Shown here one piece after another: positions 37,432 through 49,650 of a stretch of DNA of 64,000 bases. The position numbers were made by a program, and so were the translations under genes. The notes beneath the pieces are model-generated. The model did no database searches and was not told the DNA's origin. It saw only the letters and a program-made list of their open reading frames with translations. Within the stretch, counting starts at the first letter, position 1. The number at the start of each line of letters is the position of its first letter. The DNA is from Serinus canaria (Eukaryota; Chordata; Aves; Passeriformes; Fringillidae): contig NC_066315.1 of NCBI RefSeq assembly GCF_022539315.1, forward strand, positions 46,853,174-46,917,173, written 5' to 3'.

Positions 37432-37450
37432 AAAAAAAAAAAAAAAAAAA
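37432..37450 (+). repeat. Poly(A) run, 19 bases
   Basis: Uninterrupted A run between ACAGAC and GCGCTG. No recognisable element precedes it. Confidence 0.9.
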
Positions 37451-38939
37451 GCGCTGTTCCTTTATATACTCAGAGCACGTCCAAAGTACCTGCCATGGTC
37501 AGTTTTAAAAGCAGAATTCAAGATTTTATGGCTAAATTTGCTAGATTATTATTACCAGCACAGTGTGCATACTTTTTCTCATACCTATCATATAAAATTA
37601 CCCCCAATAAAAAATGAAGAACACAAGTGACACTGTGTTAGACCCTGAGAGACACTACATCTTCTTGGTCTGGTGTACATCAGTGGGTTTTGATTCTTTC
37701 ACGTGCTATATCCGGAGGTTAAGTGAGGGAGTGATTTTAACATTCTCAAGCTCTAAGTGTCAGACATCTGAAGCAGATTAATGATGTCTGAGTAAAACTG
37801 TCCCTGATAAAAGGCTGCAGTTCAGACCTCAACTCCTGTCTGATTGCAGGACTGAACTAATCTTCTGTCTTTCAAATCAAGCTTAAGCTGCCATTATTTA
37901 TCTTATTCTTAGCAAAGGAAATCTGAATAAATGTATAAACTAGACCTAGAGCACTCTTCACTCTCTCTTGACTGCCTCAGGGTTAAGACGAAATAAAAGC
38001 AGAAAAACCCCTGCTTGTTTCTGCCACAAATGCTCAAAGGATTGCTCTCAGGTCACACTGAAGCTCATAGAAAGTAAATAATCATCTTGTAGGAAGTTGA
38101 ACACCCACAAGATGCTGCCCTGTAGGAAATATGGCTTCTCATGATTGCTCAAGATGCAAAAAGTTTGCTGAAGACATGGCATTGATCTTAGTCCCTTATT
38201 TTTCCCTGGTTCTCCCTCTGACCAGGGGAGTGATGTACAAAGGTCATTTTGCTACTCTGAGCCTATGTCTTGTTTCAAAGTCCCCACCTTCTGTGTTTGG
38301 CTCTCACCCTGTTTGCACACTGCCTAAGGAAACCTTGACTGCAGCCTACACATTCAAAGGTAACTAAATTACAATTAGTCACTGTGATGCCAGTGGGGTA
38401 GATCTGGGGAGTCAGTATTTCATTACTCATTCCTATTTATTTGGCTAAGGTAGTGCAAAGCCTATTTTTAAAATAAAGCAATAAAAATGTTGACAGAGGG
38501 CTTCTGGTTTTGAAAGAAAAAAAATAATCAGGACTTTCCCAGACTGAAAATGGTTTAGGGCACTAGTCTCATCCATCACTTTGTATGGCTCTGTGATAAG
38601 TCTCCTTAAAATTGCAAGTCATTCTCTAAAAACATACATGGACAGCTCTCTAGCAGGACACAAATGGAACCGGGCACAAAGCTGCTTATTGATAAATAAA
38701 TCAAAGAAGAGGAATTGGGAGAAGGAAATAACACAAAGCTCTGTCTGTCAGGATAGGAGAGATTTATGTGAGAGATTCACTGATGCTTCAGGCCACTGGT
38801 GCCATTTTCCAGGGTATGAATGGGTGGATCTTTTGCATACGTTTTGCTGGGTTGACTTAAGTAAGTCTTGACAACTCTCTTTCCCGGGGGACTAGACTAA
38901 AAGTATTGTTTAGAAATCTAATATATGGTTTATTTACTC

Positions 38940-39060
38940 AATTTGTGCTGAGCACTACAGTTCCTTCAGGCCAGCTTCAGCAGTCCATTACTCCATTAAT
39001 GCTCCATTACTGAAATTAGTGCTGTAATTGGAAGGAGGGAGGATGATGGGGAAGGGGACA
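38940..39060. promoter_or_regulatory. Homeodomain-site cluster
   Basis: TCCATTA occurs three times within 26 bases (38984, 38992 and 39003). Further ATTAGT and GTAATTG cores follow up to 39029. Repeated ATTA cores at short spacing are typical of homeodomain-responsive elements. They could also come from a small internal duplication. Confidence 0.25.
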
Positions 39061-41089
39061 CTTTTTAAAGGAGCAGGTCCCACTTAATCCCATCACAGAA
39101 GAAAGCATTAGAAAAATCTCAACTGCTCTCTCCCAAGCCCTTCCCTTAGGAAAAGGGTATTGAAGAGAAACTTCTCTCTGTTGGCTGACAGGCAGTAGCT
39201 GTGCAACAAAAAGACAGGTCTGAGGAACTTACTACCAGGTCTGCCTTCAAGTGAGAGATCAAAATGACAACACGAAGAAGCCTCCACACAGAGCTGCCCT
39301 GTGGCAGGAATCAGCAGGCACTTATGTTTCACCCTAAGTTTCTGGTCCGTCACACAGATTTGGGGTTGCTAATGGGACCACTGGTACAGTTTCTGCTCCC
39401 ACTGTCCCCCGCACTGTCAAACTGCAACTGGCTCTTTCACAAGCCCGAGGAAAAGGACGCATGCTAAGAAAGGCAGCTTAACCACAGAGATGGGGAATAG
39501 AGCTGAGTTTCGTTCCCACCACAGGTCCTCCTTGAAAATATGGAAGTTGACTGTGTTTGGGGTGGCAGAGACTCCTTTCACTGCTTTCCTTTACCCATCC
39601 ATTCCCCAAGATACTTTGTAGCATGAAGAAATTCAGGATCTGTGTATTAATATTTACTAATTATTCAACTTAACTACAAAAAGGATATTTCATGGATGTT
39701 TTATCCAAGAATTTTATACCTCCATACAATCACACAGCCTGCAATAATGTTCAATATTAATTGTAAGCTAGTTACTGAGTAACAAATATCCTGTACAGTT
39801 ATTCTGGATAACTGAAATATATGTTGCAGATATGCATATTTATTGGTTTAGTTAAATAGAAGACCTGTCAGGAGACGAATACAGGAAGGTAATACAATAG
39901 CCCTAGAGAGGTCATCTGTTAAAAGAGATTAAAGAATTTACAATAAGAAGAAATTCCCATGCTTGGAGCTGGGATGCTGCTGATTCCATCTTCCAGCCAG
40001 TGACAGGATTTGTTTCATAAAGCCTTGAACTGGAAAGTCCCGAAAGAAACTAAAGAATTGGAAGATTGTTTGCTATAGGGGTGAGACCTGTGAGGACAGG
40101 AACTACTCCTGAATTTGTTCACAAGGAGCAGACTGACACAGACACTGACAAAGCAACAGACTTTGCTGGAGTGGCCAAAATAGCAAAACAGCTATTACAG
40201 TATGGTGGGATCTGTGGTAAACTTCACATCCTATCCTTCTCTTCTTACATTTGGCTTTGGTCTTTTTATTGCACAGACTCAACAAGATTTATTCTGAAAT
40301 AGATGTTTTATTGCTGGGATAAGCCACTGCTCTGAAAAATCTACCTGGAAAGAAATTGATTTAAAAAAAAAAAATCAGTGTAAAAATAAATACCAGCAAA
40401 CCATGCATCTTACATGCTTATAAAAAAGAAAATTTGTTAGTTTGTTCTCTTCCTTTCAGACCTCTGTGTTTTAAGGAAGGCACTGCACCCCTTGAGGAAG
40501 TAAGGAAGACACCACTCCTTTAGGCTGTCTTACTGATCAAGGTGGCTTGTCCCTAAACTTCTCTGAGGCCAAAACAGAGTGGCAGGCTAAGAGTTTGTCA
40601 TCCTTTCCTTGTCCAAAATCTAAGCCAAAGGTGAAAATTAAGGGTGCAAAGGTGAGCTGCATCATCAAAGGACAGCAGATAGATTGTGGGTTTGGCTCTT
40701 TTCAGGATACATATGCCCCCTATGTCCCAGGTTTCTGGGACAGCGTGCTGTCTCTCTGGTCATCCAGCAGCATCTCAGAGACCTGGGTGGTTCTGGTGGC
40801 TGCCAGCAAGTAGTCAGGCACCAAGTCCTTGGCTGAGAAATGCATCAACATTCAACAGAATGCTAAACATACTCGTGTTGGTGAATGCAGCTGAAAAAGG
40901 ACATTTTTGGAAAGTTGCAGATGGCTATTTCAGGGTGGAGATGGACTGGATACAGTGGAACTAACATTTCAAAAATAATAAAATCTTGATACTTAATCTT
41001 TTTAACTTTCAAGCTGTGCTTGAAAGGGCTTCAGGAGGAGAGAGAAAACTGGGAGGGACAGAAGAATGCCCCCTCAAGAATTAAATCCC
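39061..41089. other. Non-coding stretch, nothing recognised
   Basis: AT-rich unique DNA, no repeat family, no coding frame with a recognisable product. An A-rich run is at 40363-40374. Confidence 0.45.
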
Positions 41090-41900
41090 AATTAACACAC
41101 CATCAGTGACGAAGGATACATTTTACATGGTCGATTAAAAGACTCCTCCCTATTGATCTTTGCAGCTAATCATTGTCCTACCCCTGCTTAGGGAGTGCAG
41201 ACACAAACCAGCGATCTAAATTTATTGAGACTCCTGACAATCAATAGGTCAGACTCACGGAGAGCATTACACAGAAAGCATCTCCATTGACTCATGACGG
41301 GCCAGCAAGACCCAGGTTTCCAAAAGGTCCCTAAAGCCATTCCCCTCTCTGCTTGGATGGTTCATGCAAGGCCAGGGCTGCTCTGTGTATGCTCCTTGTC
41401 AAAGTCCAGACTAACAACCTGTGACAAAACAGCAGCCGCAGTGATCCCTCTTGCCTTCGACTCAGCATCCTGGCGTGAGAGCTGGATACCTGGAGGCAGC
41501 AGACAGCCTGCCACATGAGGCCTGCAGTTTTGATTTAAACAAAAGAAAAGTGAGTAGCTGTAATTTCACAGATGGGAGCAATTCATTAGCTGGGAAAAGA
41601 TGTGGTCGCTCTAATCTGGAGTGACTGGGGAGCTTTTGATGCAAATAGCCATTTGCAGCTGCCTTTCACCCGGGTCAGTGTTAGGGAATAGACTGTGAGA
41701 TTAAGAAAATCAAACTATATAGTAATTGAGAGCCTGCAACAGAGCAACAGCATTGGCAGGCAATATTTCTGGGCCTGCCATGTGCCCAGGTGATCTGCCA
41801 CTTTGGGATTTTATAGTGCGTGATAACAAGAGGATCACACACTCCATTAAATCACCCAGATGACTGGTATTCATATGACTGCAATTGAAGGGTCAGAACA
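41090..41900. promoter_or_regulatory. Candidate conserved enhancer with paired POU octamers
   Basis: A motif-dense island without transposon similarity. ATGCAAAT, the exact POU octamer, sits at 41639-41646. An inverted copy ATTTGCA is at 41651-41657, and the second overlaps a CAGCTG E-box at 41656-41661. An AP-1 site TGACTCA is at 41288-41294. CpG dinucleotides are more frequent than in the flanks (about ten between 41108 and 41821), and TAAT/ATTA cores recur. The motifs are seen directly; the function is inference. Short frames of 60-74 codons on both strands here are not recognisable. Confidence 0.35.
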
Positions 41901-44900
41901 AAAATCCCTACAAGTCACAGAGGTGAGCACCCAGACTGCCAGGACTGAGACAGCAGATGGGGGAAAACAAAGTTAAAAAAAAAACCAAAATAGTCTTGTC
42001 ATATTTTAATCAGCTACATTTGAGCTGGAGTGCCTTACACAAGGCTGATGGTGCAAACCAGCATTTCCTTGTTCTACAGTTACACTATAGCAAAACATGC
42101 TCTCTGTAGCACTGGTCAATCCAAAAAGAGAAGAGTATTTTTGGTCTGGTGTGACTTTTACTGGTTGGTAAATGTCAGAAAAAGTGAGGAAATGTGGGGA
42201 AGGAGCTGTAAAGGGGCGCTACTTGCAGCAAAGTCTGATATCAAGGTACTGAGAGTGGAAGGAAGCACATGCTGATTTCTGTGCATTGTGGTATGGATGG
42301 CTTTGGCCTGAGTTAAGGCTTCAAAAGAGAAGGCTCAGCCTGGGATCCACAGTAGTCTGGGATTCCAACAAATGGACATCACAAGGAGCATTTCTACCTT
42401 TGACATAAAGCAAGGGTGGCCCTAGTAACCTTCTAAGAAAAGCAGACTCATCCTCTTCAGCTAATTTAGCTGAGTCAGGTTGAAACACAGGTCCTAGCAG
42501 TACTGGTCCCAAAAGAAAACCATTGAGGTCTCTTGCTGACTGCAGCAAAATTTGCAGAGAGTACTCATTAAAGGGGCACAAATAATTCAGCAATACACTT
42601 GCGTGCTTAAGGTAAGAGAGGAGGGATGGAAGTGGCAGGTGGTGACTTAGGTACTATGGTGCTCTCTGCTTTTCTGCAATTATAAACACCACCTACTATA
42701 AGGGTTTCTACAAGAATTCAATTTAGCCCCAGCACAGACGCTTTAGAAGGTGCACATGCAAACTGGTCAATAAAACCATCTTAACATTCCTTCTTCAGGT
42801 AAAAGTGCTGTGGAATAAACAAAGGAGACATGGATATTTATTTCCTCAGAAATCTCCAACAGCTAGTGATAAGGAGTGTGGGAGACATGGCAGTCTGGTG
42901 AGAAAATGCACAGTGGAAGATTTAAAGACAGAGAAAGAATAATTCCAACCAAGTTACATACTGTTTTCTTTCTCAGCCAGCAGGCATCACCATTATCATT
43001 ACATAATGTCTTCCTAAGCCCCCCCTTTGGTGAAGTGGCATCCCGCAAAAAACATCTCTGGGAACAAACATACAGGCAGAAAAGGGGTAAAAACTGCCCC
43101 AGAAAAGGGCAGAGTCATTTTAATTTAGATTACTGAATGACGTACCAAAACTGCCTGGGGGAGAAGTCCTTAGAGAAAATGGCAAATCTTTATATTACAT
43201 GACATTAATTACGCTTTTCTGTGAGCTAACCTTGTTACAGTATTGTGTATGGACACAGAAGATGGTACTTCTGTAGTGTCCATCCTAAGAGCCGTCCTTC
43301 CAGGGGCCCAGCCATGGGGTTTACTGTGCTCTGTGTCACTGCCCATAAAGGCTGCTTAATGCACTTCCTTGCAAGTAGATTTCTTTATGACTTTACCAGA
43401 TTAGAGGAATGGGGAGGAGCAGGATTTTTAACAATTTATCCTTAAGTGTGAGGTCCTTTAACATGAGCTCCAAATGAGATGTGAAATCCTGGTCCCAGAC
43501 ATCCCAGCTGGACCTCTCATGCAGGACTGGAAAAGTACTGCCAAAACAAATGGGGCAGGGTGTTGTGACTACTCAGGTCATTTGTGCTGATTTATCCTCC
43601 AGCATAACACCTTGGAGCACAAATCTGAGCATAGCTGTGGGGCATAACCCTCAGTCTGCACTGAGAAAAGTGACAGAAGTTAGTTCTTCCCTGTGCTGGA
43701 TTGCTGGGAGACAAGTAATGTCTTCCATGGGTTCTGGTGGCAATGGACAACAGCAGAGGTTCAGAGCTGGAGCAACATTGCTGGGGTTTTGTTGGAAGCA
43801 ATAGGTGTCAGAGAAACAGAAAGAAGAAAAAAAAACAACAAAGGAAGATGAGAGGGCAAGAAAAATATGATTAGTCAGGCTCTGGTAAAACCACGAGAAA
43901 GAATTCAAACTGCTATCACATAAGGGCTTCGCACTATGAACAAGAATCTCATAGCAATAGATCCCTCTTTCCCTCAGGACAGCAGGACTTGGCCAACACA
44001 AATTAAATTGCTTCATATTTCCCCTCTCCAAACAAAATATCTTACAAACATCCTAAGCACTACTATACTTAAGGCAAAAGGTGTGATAGAGATACCAAGC
44101 AAAGTGCTCAAAAGCAAGGTGCAAACAAACCAGAAGGAGCCAGAAAAGCTACATCAAAGCAAGTGTTATAACAGAGACCTCAAGGCACCCAAAAGTTACT
44201 TTGGCACTGAGTGATTGCAGATCTCTTTGTCACCAAAAGCTGAGGGAGCCTGCAATAGCCTGGAGATCAATTAACCCATGGAGGTTCTGGGTATAAGGAA
44301 GAGTGTGTGAGCTGCTTCAGTAAAGAAAGAGCAAGCCAAAGATTTGAGCTGGTCCCCAACATGGATAAGGTAACTTGAAAATATGTCTGAGACTCTTTTC
44401 AAAGCATCTGAAATGGGCTCTCCCAAGTGAACATGGATTTGTGCAGGCAAACCATTACAACCTGCAGTTGGCATGACACATAATTTCTCCAAAAAAGATG
44501 GAATGGATGAAAGAAAATAAACCAGCCACTTGGTACTAGAAAGACACTGAATCTTTTGGATCCAGCTGGGCTGAGCTGGAGACTATCTGTGCACTGCAGG
44601 GGTAACCCTTGCTGGTGGTTTCTGCAACCCCTACACTACCAGCAGAACTTCATCAGATACTTCTCTAGCCCTATGCTCCCTGCACCTAAGCTAGCCCTTT
44701 CCTTTTGCTGGAATTGAATGAATGCTGGCACAAAATATTGGGTCAGTGTCTGCCAATCAGCTGAGAATGACAGCCAGTACTGGGGACATATACTGTCCTG
44801 TAGGATTAGTTAGATTTGAGAAAAAGTCTTTCCATAGACTCATTCTGCAATTATTTGGCAAGAACACAGCATAAATAGTGGATTTTTCCTCCTGTAGGAC

Positions 44901-47073
44901 AGACATGCCGTGCTGGCTGCTCAGCAGTGCAGCAAACTCATGCTCTGGCAAACTCCTCCAAAAATAACTTGTTACTTGCTAGAGGTGCTTTGTGCACTTG
45001 CATGCCCAGTTGCTGAGTAGTAATCAGTGCAAGCATATGTATGAGAGGAATTCAACTTGTGTACAGCAGTCAATTTCAGATGTGTACTTTGGGGAAATGT
45101 TTTGCAGGTATGTAATGAATTTCAAGACCAAAATGAGACCTGGCCACTGACAGATAGTTACAAAATTCCCTGGTTTTTACAGGTAGAGGTAGAAGCAAAA
45201 AAATATACCAGCAAGAGCATTGGAAGTGAAAAACACTGGTGAAGTGTCAAAGTGAAGAGTGGTGAAGTGCTCTTTCACTCCACTTTTTTTTTTTTTTAAT
45301 TAATTCAGTGCATTCAATTGCATTAAAAAAAAGTGTGGGGATGGGGGAAATAAACAAAACCCAATTAATTCATTTTGGAAGCAGCTTTTCCTTTTTTAAA
45401 ATCAAAACCAGTAAAACATGGTGTAAGGAATGCAAGGGGCTTAGGAATGAGGAACGTACAAATTAGACATGCTGCTCTGAATCAGTCATTTTCTATAACA
45501 ACACTCTCTCAAAAGGGGTCAGAGAGAGGAAATGAGGAAAAAATGGGCAGATAAAGATGTAAAGTAGTTTTATATCCTGTAACTGTCAATACTATCCTAA
45601 GGCAGAGAGATGGCTGGTAAACAGCAAAAAAACCCAAAACAAAACAAAAAAAACCCCTTGATACTTATCTATTTCTTGTATGAAGCACCCCTTAGCCCAA
45701 AATGCCCTGTAGCAGTGAGTGTGTGCAAATCTCTATCACTGTTTCACTCGCATTTAAAAACTTCTGAAATCTTACAGGTACCAAACCACCATGGTGGGAA
45801 AAGAAAATACTTCCTACAGGGGAAAAATAATGATACAGAAAAGACCCAATTATGTTACAAAATTATTTGAAATTTATGTTGTATTCTTAGCCTTAATACC
45901 ACAATTTCACTGTCAAAAGGATAGCAAAATAGCACTTTGCTTGGTTAATCCATGGTATTTTTCTTCTGAGTGAGTTTGCCAAAAAGAAAGTACTTAAGCA
46001 GCAGGGCCCCAGTTCCATGTGGCCCCTAAAGGACAGTCATTTTCCACACCACCTCCTGGGCATCCCTGAAAATTCTCCCAATTTGACTCAACATTTTTAC
46101 CTGCAATATTCAGCTCAAAAGAAAGCATCAATAGAGTAAACACCACCTGTTTTGTTACGAATGCCTGTCTCATAGTCTGGTTCCTGGGTACCTCATTGTG
46201 TGACTGGACAAAGCTTTCCCAGGGCTAGGACCTTCATATCACCTCTCTACAGAGTGGGCTGGTCACTATCCCTGATGGTGTTTCCCTTCTTTGGGATTGC
46301 CTGTTTTCACCAAACTTGCAGGAACAACCTACCAGCTTTTTCTAGCTGTGTAGCCCCCCAACCTGCCAAGTCCTGGAGTTACTGTGAGTGCAAAAAGGAG
46401 CAGACATCCATCCTCTCTTCCTCCATCATTCCATCTTCAATTCCTAGAGAAATGGTGGAGAGAAATTACAAATGCATGACCAAGACAAACGTGAAATTAT
46501 CAAAGTAAAGAGGACAAAAAGATGTTTTAGGAAGGGGAAGAACAATTCAGAGAATGTTTGGGCTCCTGAACTAGAGAGAAGGTAAGATAGTAGCTCTGAA
46601 TTTTATCCCCATGGCTCTCCCATCTGCTTGCTTACAGCTTCTGCCTCTTCATCCCAGTGGAGCCCAGCCAGAAGATGATCTATCATGCAACCTGCCTGAA
46701 GTGAGCTTTTAGCTGCTCTGGGGGCTCCCATGCAGGGGAGACACAACCACACAATTCAAGGGAGGTTATAAATCCCCAGTGCCACTGTCTAGCAGGTTAC
46801 CACAGTTTGGGTTTTTTGCTTCACAGCTTTTGAAGAGAGCCCTGGGAGCAGAAGGATGAGAGGGAAAGAAGGAAAGGGGGGAGAGAGTCTGCAGTGGGAG
46901 GAGGGGAAGAATGGAGTCATGCTTACAGCTTTTCACAGCTGAAAACAGACCCCACTGCTGGTAATGTGAGAGGGCTGGAGCAGGCGCCAAATGGATAAGG
47001 CTGTAGACAGTGGGACCAGAGCGCTGATACTTGCCAGTACCTGCAGATAGGAGACAAATAATTGGCACATGTT
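41901..47073. other. Long non-coding stretch, nothing recognised
   Basis: Unique AT-rich DNA. It includes a 14-base T run at 45284-45297 and an A/C-rich patch at 45628-45656. Overlapping frames at 43481-44031 and 46200-46508 have no recognisable products. No transposon was identified. Confidence 0.43.
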
Positions 47074-47148
47074 AAGAAAAGAAAAAAAAAAAAAAGAAAG
47101 AAAAAAAAAAGAGAAAAGAAAAAAAAAGCGGAAAAAAAAAAGAAAAGA
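47074..47148 (+). repeat. 75-bp homopurine tract
   Basis: All purine except one C at 47129, mostly A runs separated by single G. The complementary polypyrimidine strand explains the phenylalanine-rich open frames on the minus strand and the lysine-rich frame on the plus strand (47062-47412). Long homopurine/homopyrimidine tracts can form triplex structures. Confidence 0.92.
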
Positions 47149-47194
47149 CAGGCAGAGAAAGACAGAGTTGTTAGACATCCGTATTTTCTAAATG

Positions 47195-47452
47195 TGTCTG
47201 GCAGGAGCCCCAGCAAGGAATTTAATCAGCAAGAGTTGTTTAAACTGGGCTTTGAAAACAAGCCCTGTGCTGCTAGTAATGAACTTCATATCATCTGCAA
47301 CTCCTGTTTGCTGACGACATTCAATTTGTTAATTCTGCAGCTGGTGATAGGGGTCAGATATGAAAGTGACGATTGTTTTTTGACGTCCCAACCCCTGCTC
47401 ACATCTTTCTAATTAATCCTTTTAGGAGCCACCAGCAGATCAAGAGAAGTGT
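47195..47452. promoter_or_regulatory. Candidate conserved regulatory element
   Basis: This segment lies between a homopurine tract and a G-quadruplex motif. It has repeated homeodomain or forkhead-like cores (ATTTAATCAGC, TTGTTTAAAC, TTGTTAATTC and CTAATTAATCC) and a CRE-like TGACGTCC at 47381-47388. It shows no transposon similarity and sits only about 200 bases before a CR1 copy. The functional call is inference from motif density. Confidence 0.3.
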
Positions 47453-47473
47453 GGGGAGGGAGGGAGTGTGGGG
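47453..47473 (+). other. G-quadruplex-forming motif on the plus strand
   Basis: Four G runs at 47453-47456, 47458-47460, 47462-47464 and 47470-47473, with loops of 1, 1 and 5 bases. Such short loops favour a stable quadruplex. Confidence 0.85.
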
Positions 47474-47655
47474 AGGAGGAGAAAGAGACTTTTTTTTTGT
47501 GCCTGGCCTGTGGCTCCTTGCTCCCTCTGTGGCGGAAAGGAGACACAAGGGCATACCTGTTACTTGGTCTTATGGCCATGAGCTGTTACGGATGTCTTAG
47601 AAAACTTCAATGTTGGAAAAGTAGGTAGCAAAAAATAAAAATAAAAAAGAAGGCT

Positions 47656-48497
47656 CACATAGTCACAAAATAGGTAAGGTTAGAAGAGAACACAGTGGGT
47701 TATCTGGTCCAACCTTCCTGCTCAAGCAGGGACATCCTAGAGCACATTGCACAGGATTGTGTCTAGATGGTTGTTGAATATCTTCAGTGGAGGACACTCC
47801 ACAACCTCTCTGGGCAACTGGTGACAGTGCATGACTGTCATCATGGTCAAGTGGAACTTCCTGTACATCCATTTCTGTTCACTGCCCTCTTGCTTAGAAC
47901 CACTGAGAAAAGCCTGGGAACATCCTCTTGTTCCTGAAGGAACAAGAGGATGCTCCTGAGAAAAGCCTGAAGGAACATCCTTCCTTCAGATATTGATAGA
48001 TATTGATGAGGGTCCCTCTCACTCATCTCTTCTTGAGGCTGAACAAGCCAAACCCCCTCAGCTTTTCCTCATAAGAGAGATGCTCCAGTCGCCCAATGAT
48101 CCTTGTTGCCCTCCAATGGACCTACCCCAGGAGTTCCAAGTCTCTCTTGTACTGAGGAGCCCAGAAGTGGACACAGCACTCCAGATGTGCCTCACCAGGA
48201 CTGAGTAGAGGGTCAGGGTCACTTACCTCAACCTGCTGGCAATGCTCTTCCTAATGTACCCCAGGATACTACTGTGCTTCTTTGCCACAAGGGCCCTGCT
48301 GGCTCAGGGACAGCCTGTTGTCCATTGGGACCACCAGGACACTGGGACCACCAGCTTTTCTCCACAGACCTGCTTTCTGGAAGACTAGGCCCCAGCCTAA
48401 TGGGGTTACCTTTCCCCAGGTGCAGGACCCTGCATTTACCTTTGTTGAATTTCAGACTGTCTTCTCTGCAAACCTCTCCAACCAGTTGAGGTCCTTC
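47656..48497 (-). mobile_element. CR1 LINE copy, 3' end of ORF2 and 3' UTR
   Basis: The reverse strand carries about 840 bases of CR1. Read on the minus strand it shows HLECCVHFWAPQYKRDLELL, a stop, and then RATRIIGRLEHLSYEEKLR followed by GFGLFSLKKR. This is the conserved region of avian CR1 ORF2 after the reverse transcriptase core. The 3' untranslated part extends to about 47656, where GGTTAGAAGAG corresponds to the GGTTGGAA block next to the element's end. The 5' portion is missing beyond 48497. In-frame stops and frame changes show it is dead. It contains an internal direct plus inverted duplication (47903-47969) not expected from the family sequence, and a 17-bp-period direct repeat of TGGGACCACCAG (48326 and 48343). 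Confidence 0.93.
47903..47969. repeat. Direct repeat enclosing a 15-bp perfect palindrome inside CR1
   Basis: CTGAGAAAAGCCTG occurs at 47903-47916 and again at 47956-47969 (period 53). Between the copies, CATCCTCTTGTTCCT (47921-47935) is followed after GA by its exact reverse complement (47938-47952). In CR1 relatives, as I remember them, the CATCCTCTTG block runs on directly to the CCTTCAGATATT block, so about 50 bases here are an insertion. Confidence 0.88.
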
Positions 48498-49650
48498 CCC
48501 CTAAAATAGCTCACTTTAAAATCTGGCAAGCATTTCATATTAACTATCTCCATGGAGAATGAGAAGAGTGATGGAACTAGCAGTGAGGTAGGAAACCATT
48601 CTCCCATTGCTCCATTCTCACTATCTTGCTGATATGGGGCTTTAAACCCCCTGGTTTAAAGATCTGAGTGTGTATGAGCCACACAGACATCCAGAACTCT
48701 GTGCAGGCAGTTAAGAATGTCATCAAACAGAAGAGAAATGACAGGCTCAGGAGGAGCCCAAGTGCACGCACAGAGGCGGCAAGGCAAGGGAAGGGGGACC
48801 CACCAACCAGCACAGAGGCTCACAATGTTCAGATGGCTTTAATGGAAACAGCAAAAGGGCAGAAGATACTGCTGGCCTGTGCAGCACAAGAATGGCAGGA
48901 CTTTGCGGATGCCAAAATGTTTCTTCACTGAGTTTTTAACCTGGGAGCCTGAACTTCTTACCTAGAAAGTTATTTAGGGTGTTGAATCTGCTGCAGAGAC
49001 CACATGTGTCTTGGAGAGGGTCAGCTGGCACATCAGCCTAGATGTGGTGCAGTGAAGTCTGTGTTCATCTGCAGAGGTTGGATGAGGAGGCCTTGTAAGG
49101 CAGGAGAGCCAGCAATCAAGAAGAGAGAAATTTTATAAAAGATGAAAAATGTTAGAGTGGAAAATTGGCTGGGTGACAAAATTTTAAGAAAGGAAGACCT
49201 GAGATTATGCACAGAGATTGCTGGCATTGCGGAAAGGTAGAAGAAAATAAACTTGCTCATGTTAGCACTAGGCTGAAAAAGAATTTTTTAAAGGAAGTTT
49301 GGTTTTTCTTTCCCAGTCCACTTCAGTCCTGAGGTTTGGACTCACAGGAAATCCATCATCATCAGCCTCCCTAAAGCAGGAGAGTCCTGGCAGAGGTTGT
49401 ACCTGTTCTGGGTCAGAGCTGAAGAAACAGTTCCAATCACCTGTCCTCACACAATGATTCCCCAGAAGAAGAAGGCTGGGTTACTGGCACAGCTGGGTAA
49501 ACACATCTGCCCATTTGCTCTGCTCCAACAGGATCTAGCACTGAACCTTTAGCTCAAATGCAGTGGTCATGGTTCCTCTCAAGAAAATGGGGCTCTACCA
49601 GCTCATTCTGGCCGTGTATCCAATGGACCCTGCTTTTTCTGTGGACAAAA
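48498..49650. other. Non-coding stretch, nothing recognised
   Basis: Unique sequence after the CR1 copy. It may hold a few more unrecognisable bases of CR1 at the left edge. Frames of 60-87 codons are not recognisable. Confidence 0.43.

Larger units (their letters stand above)
35572..38939. other. Non-coding stretch, nothing recognised
   Basis: A 161-codon plus-strand frame at 36923-37408 is among the longest in the window. It lies in purine-rich sequence, and neither its start nor its end shows gene structure or a recognisable domain. The hairpin at 36653-36679 and the A run at 37432-37450 are listed separately. Confidence 0.42.

Noticed and set aside
46923..47216. Phenylalanine-rich minus-strand frames
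   Set aside because: Translation of the homopurine tract's complement at 47074-47148.
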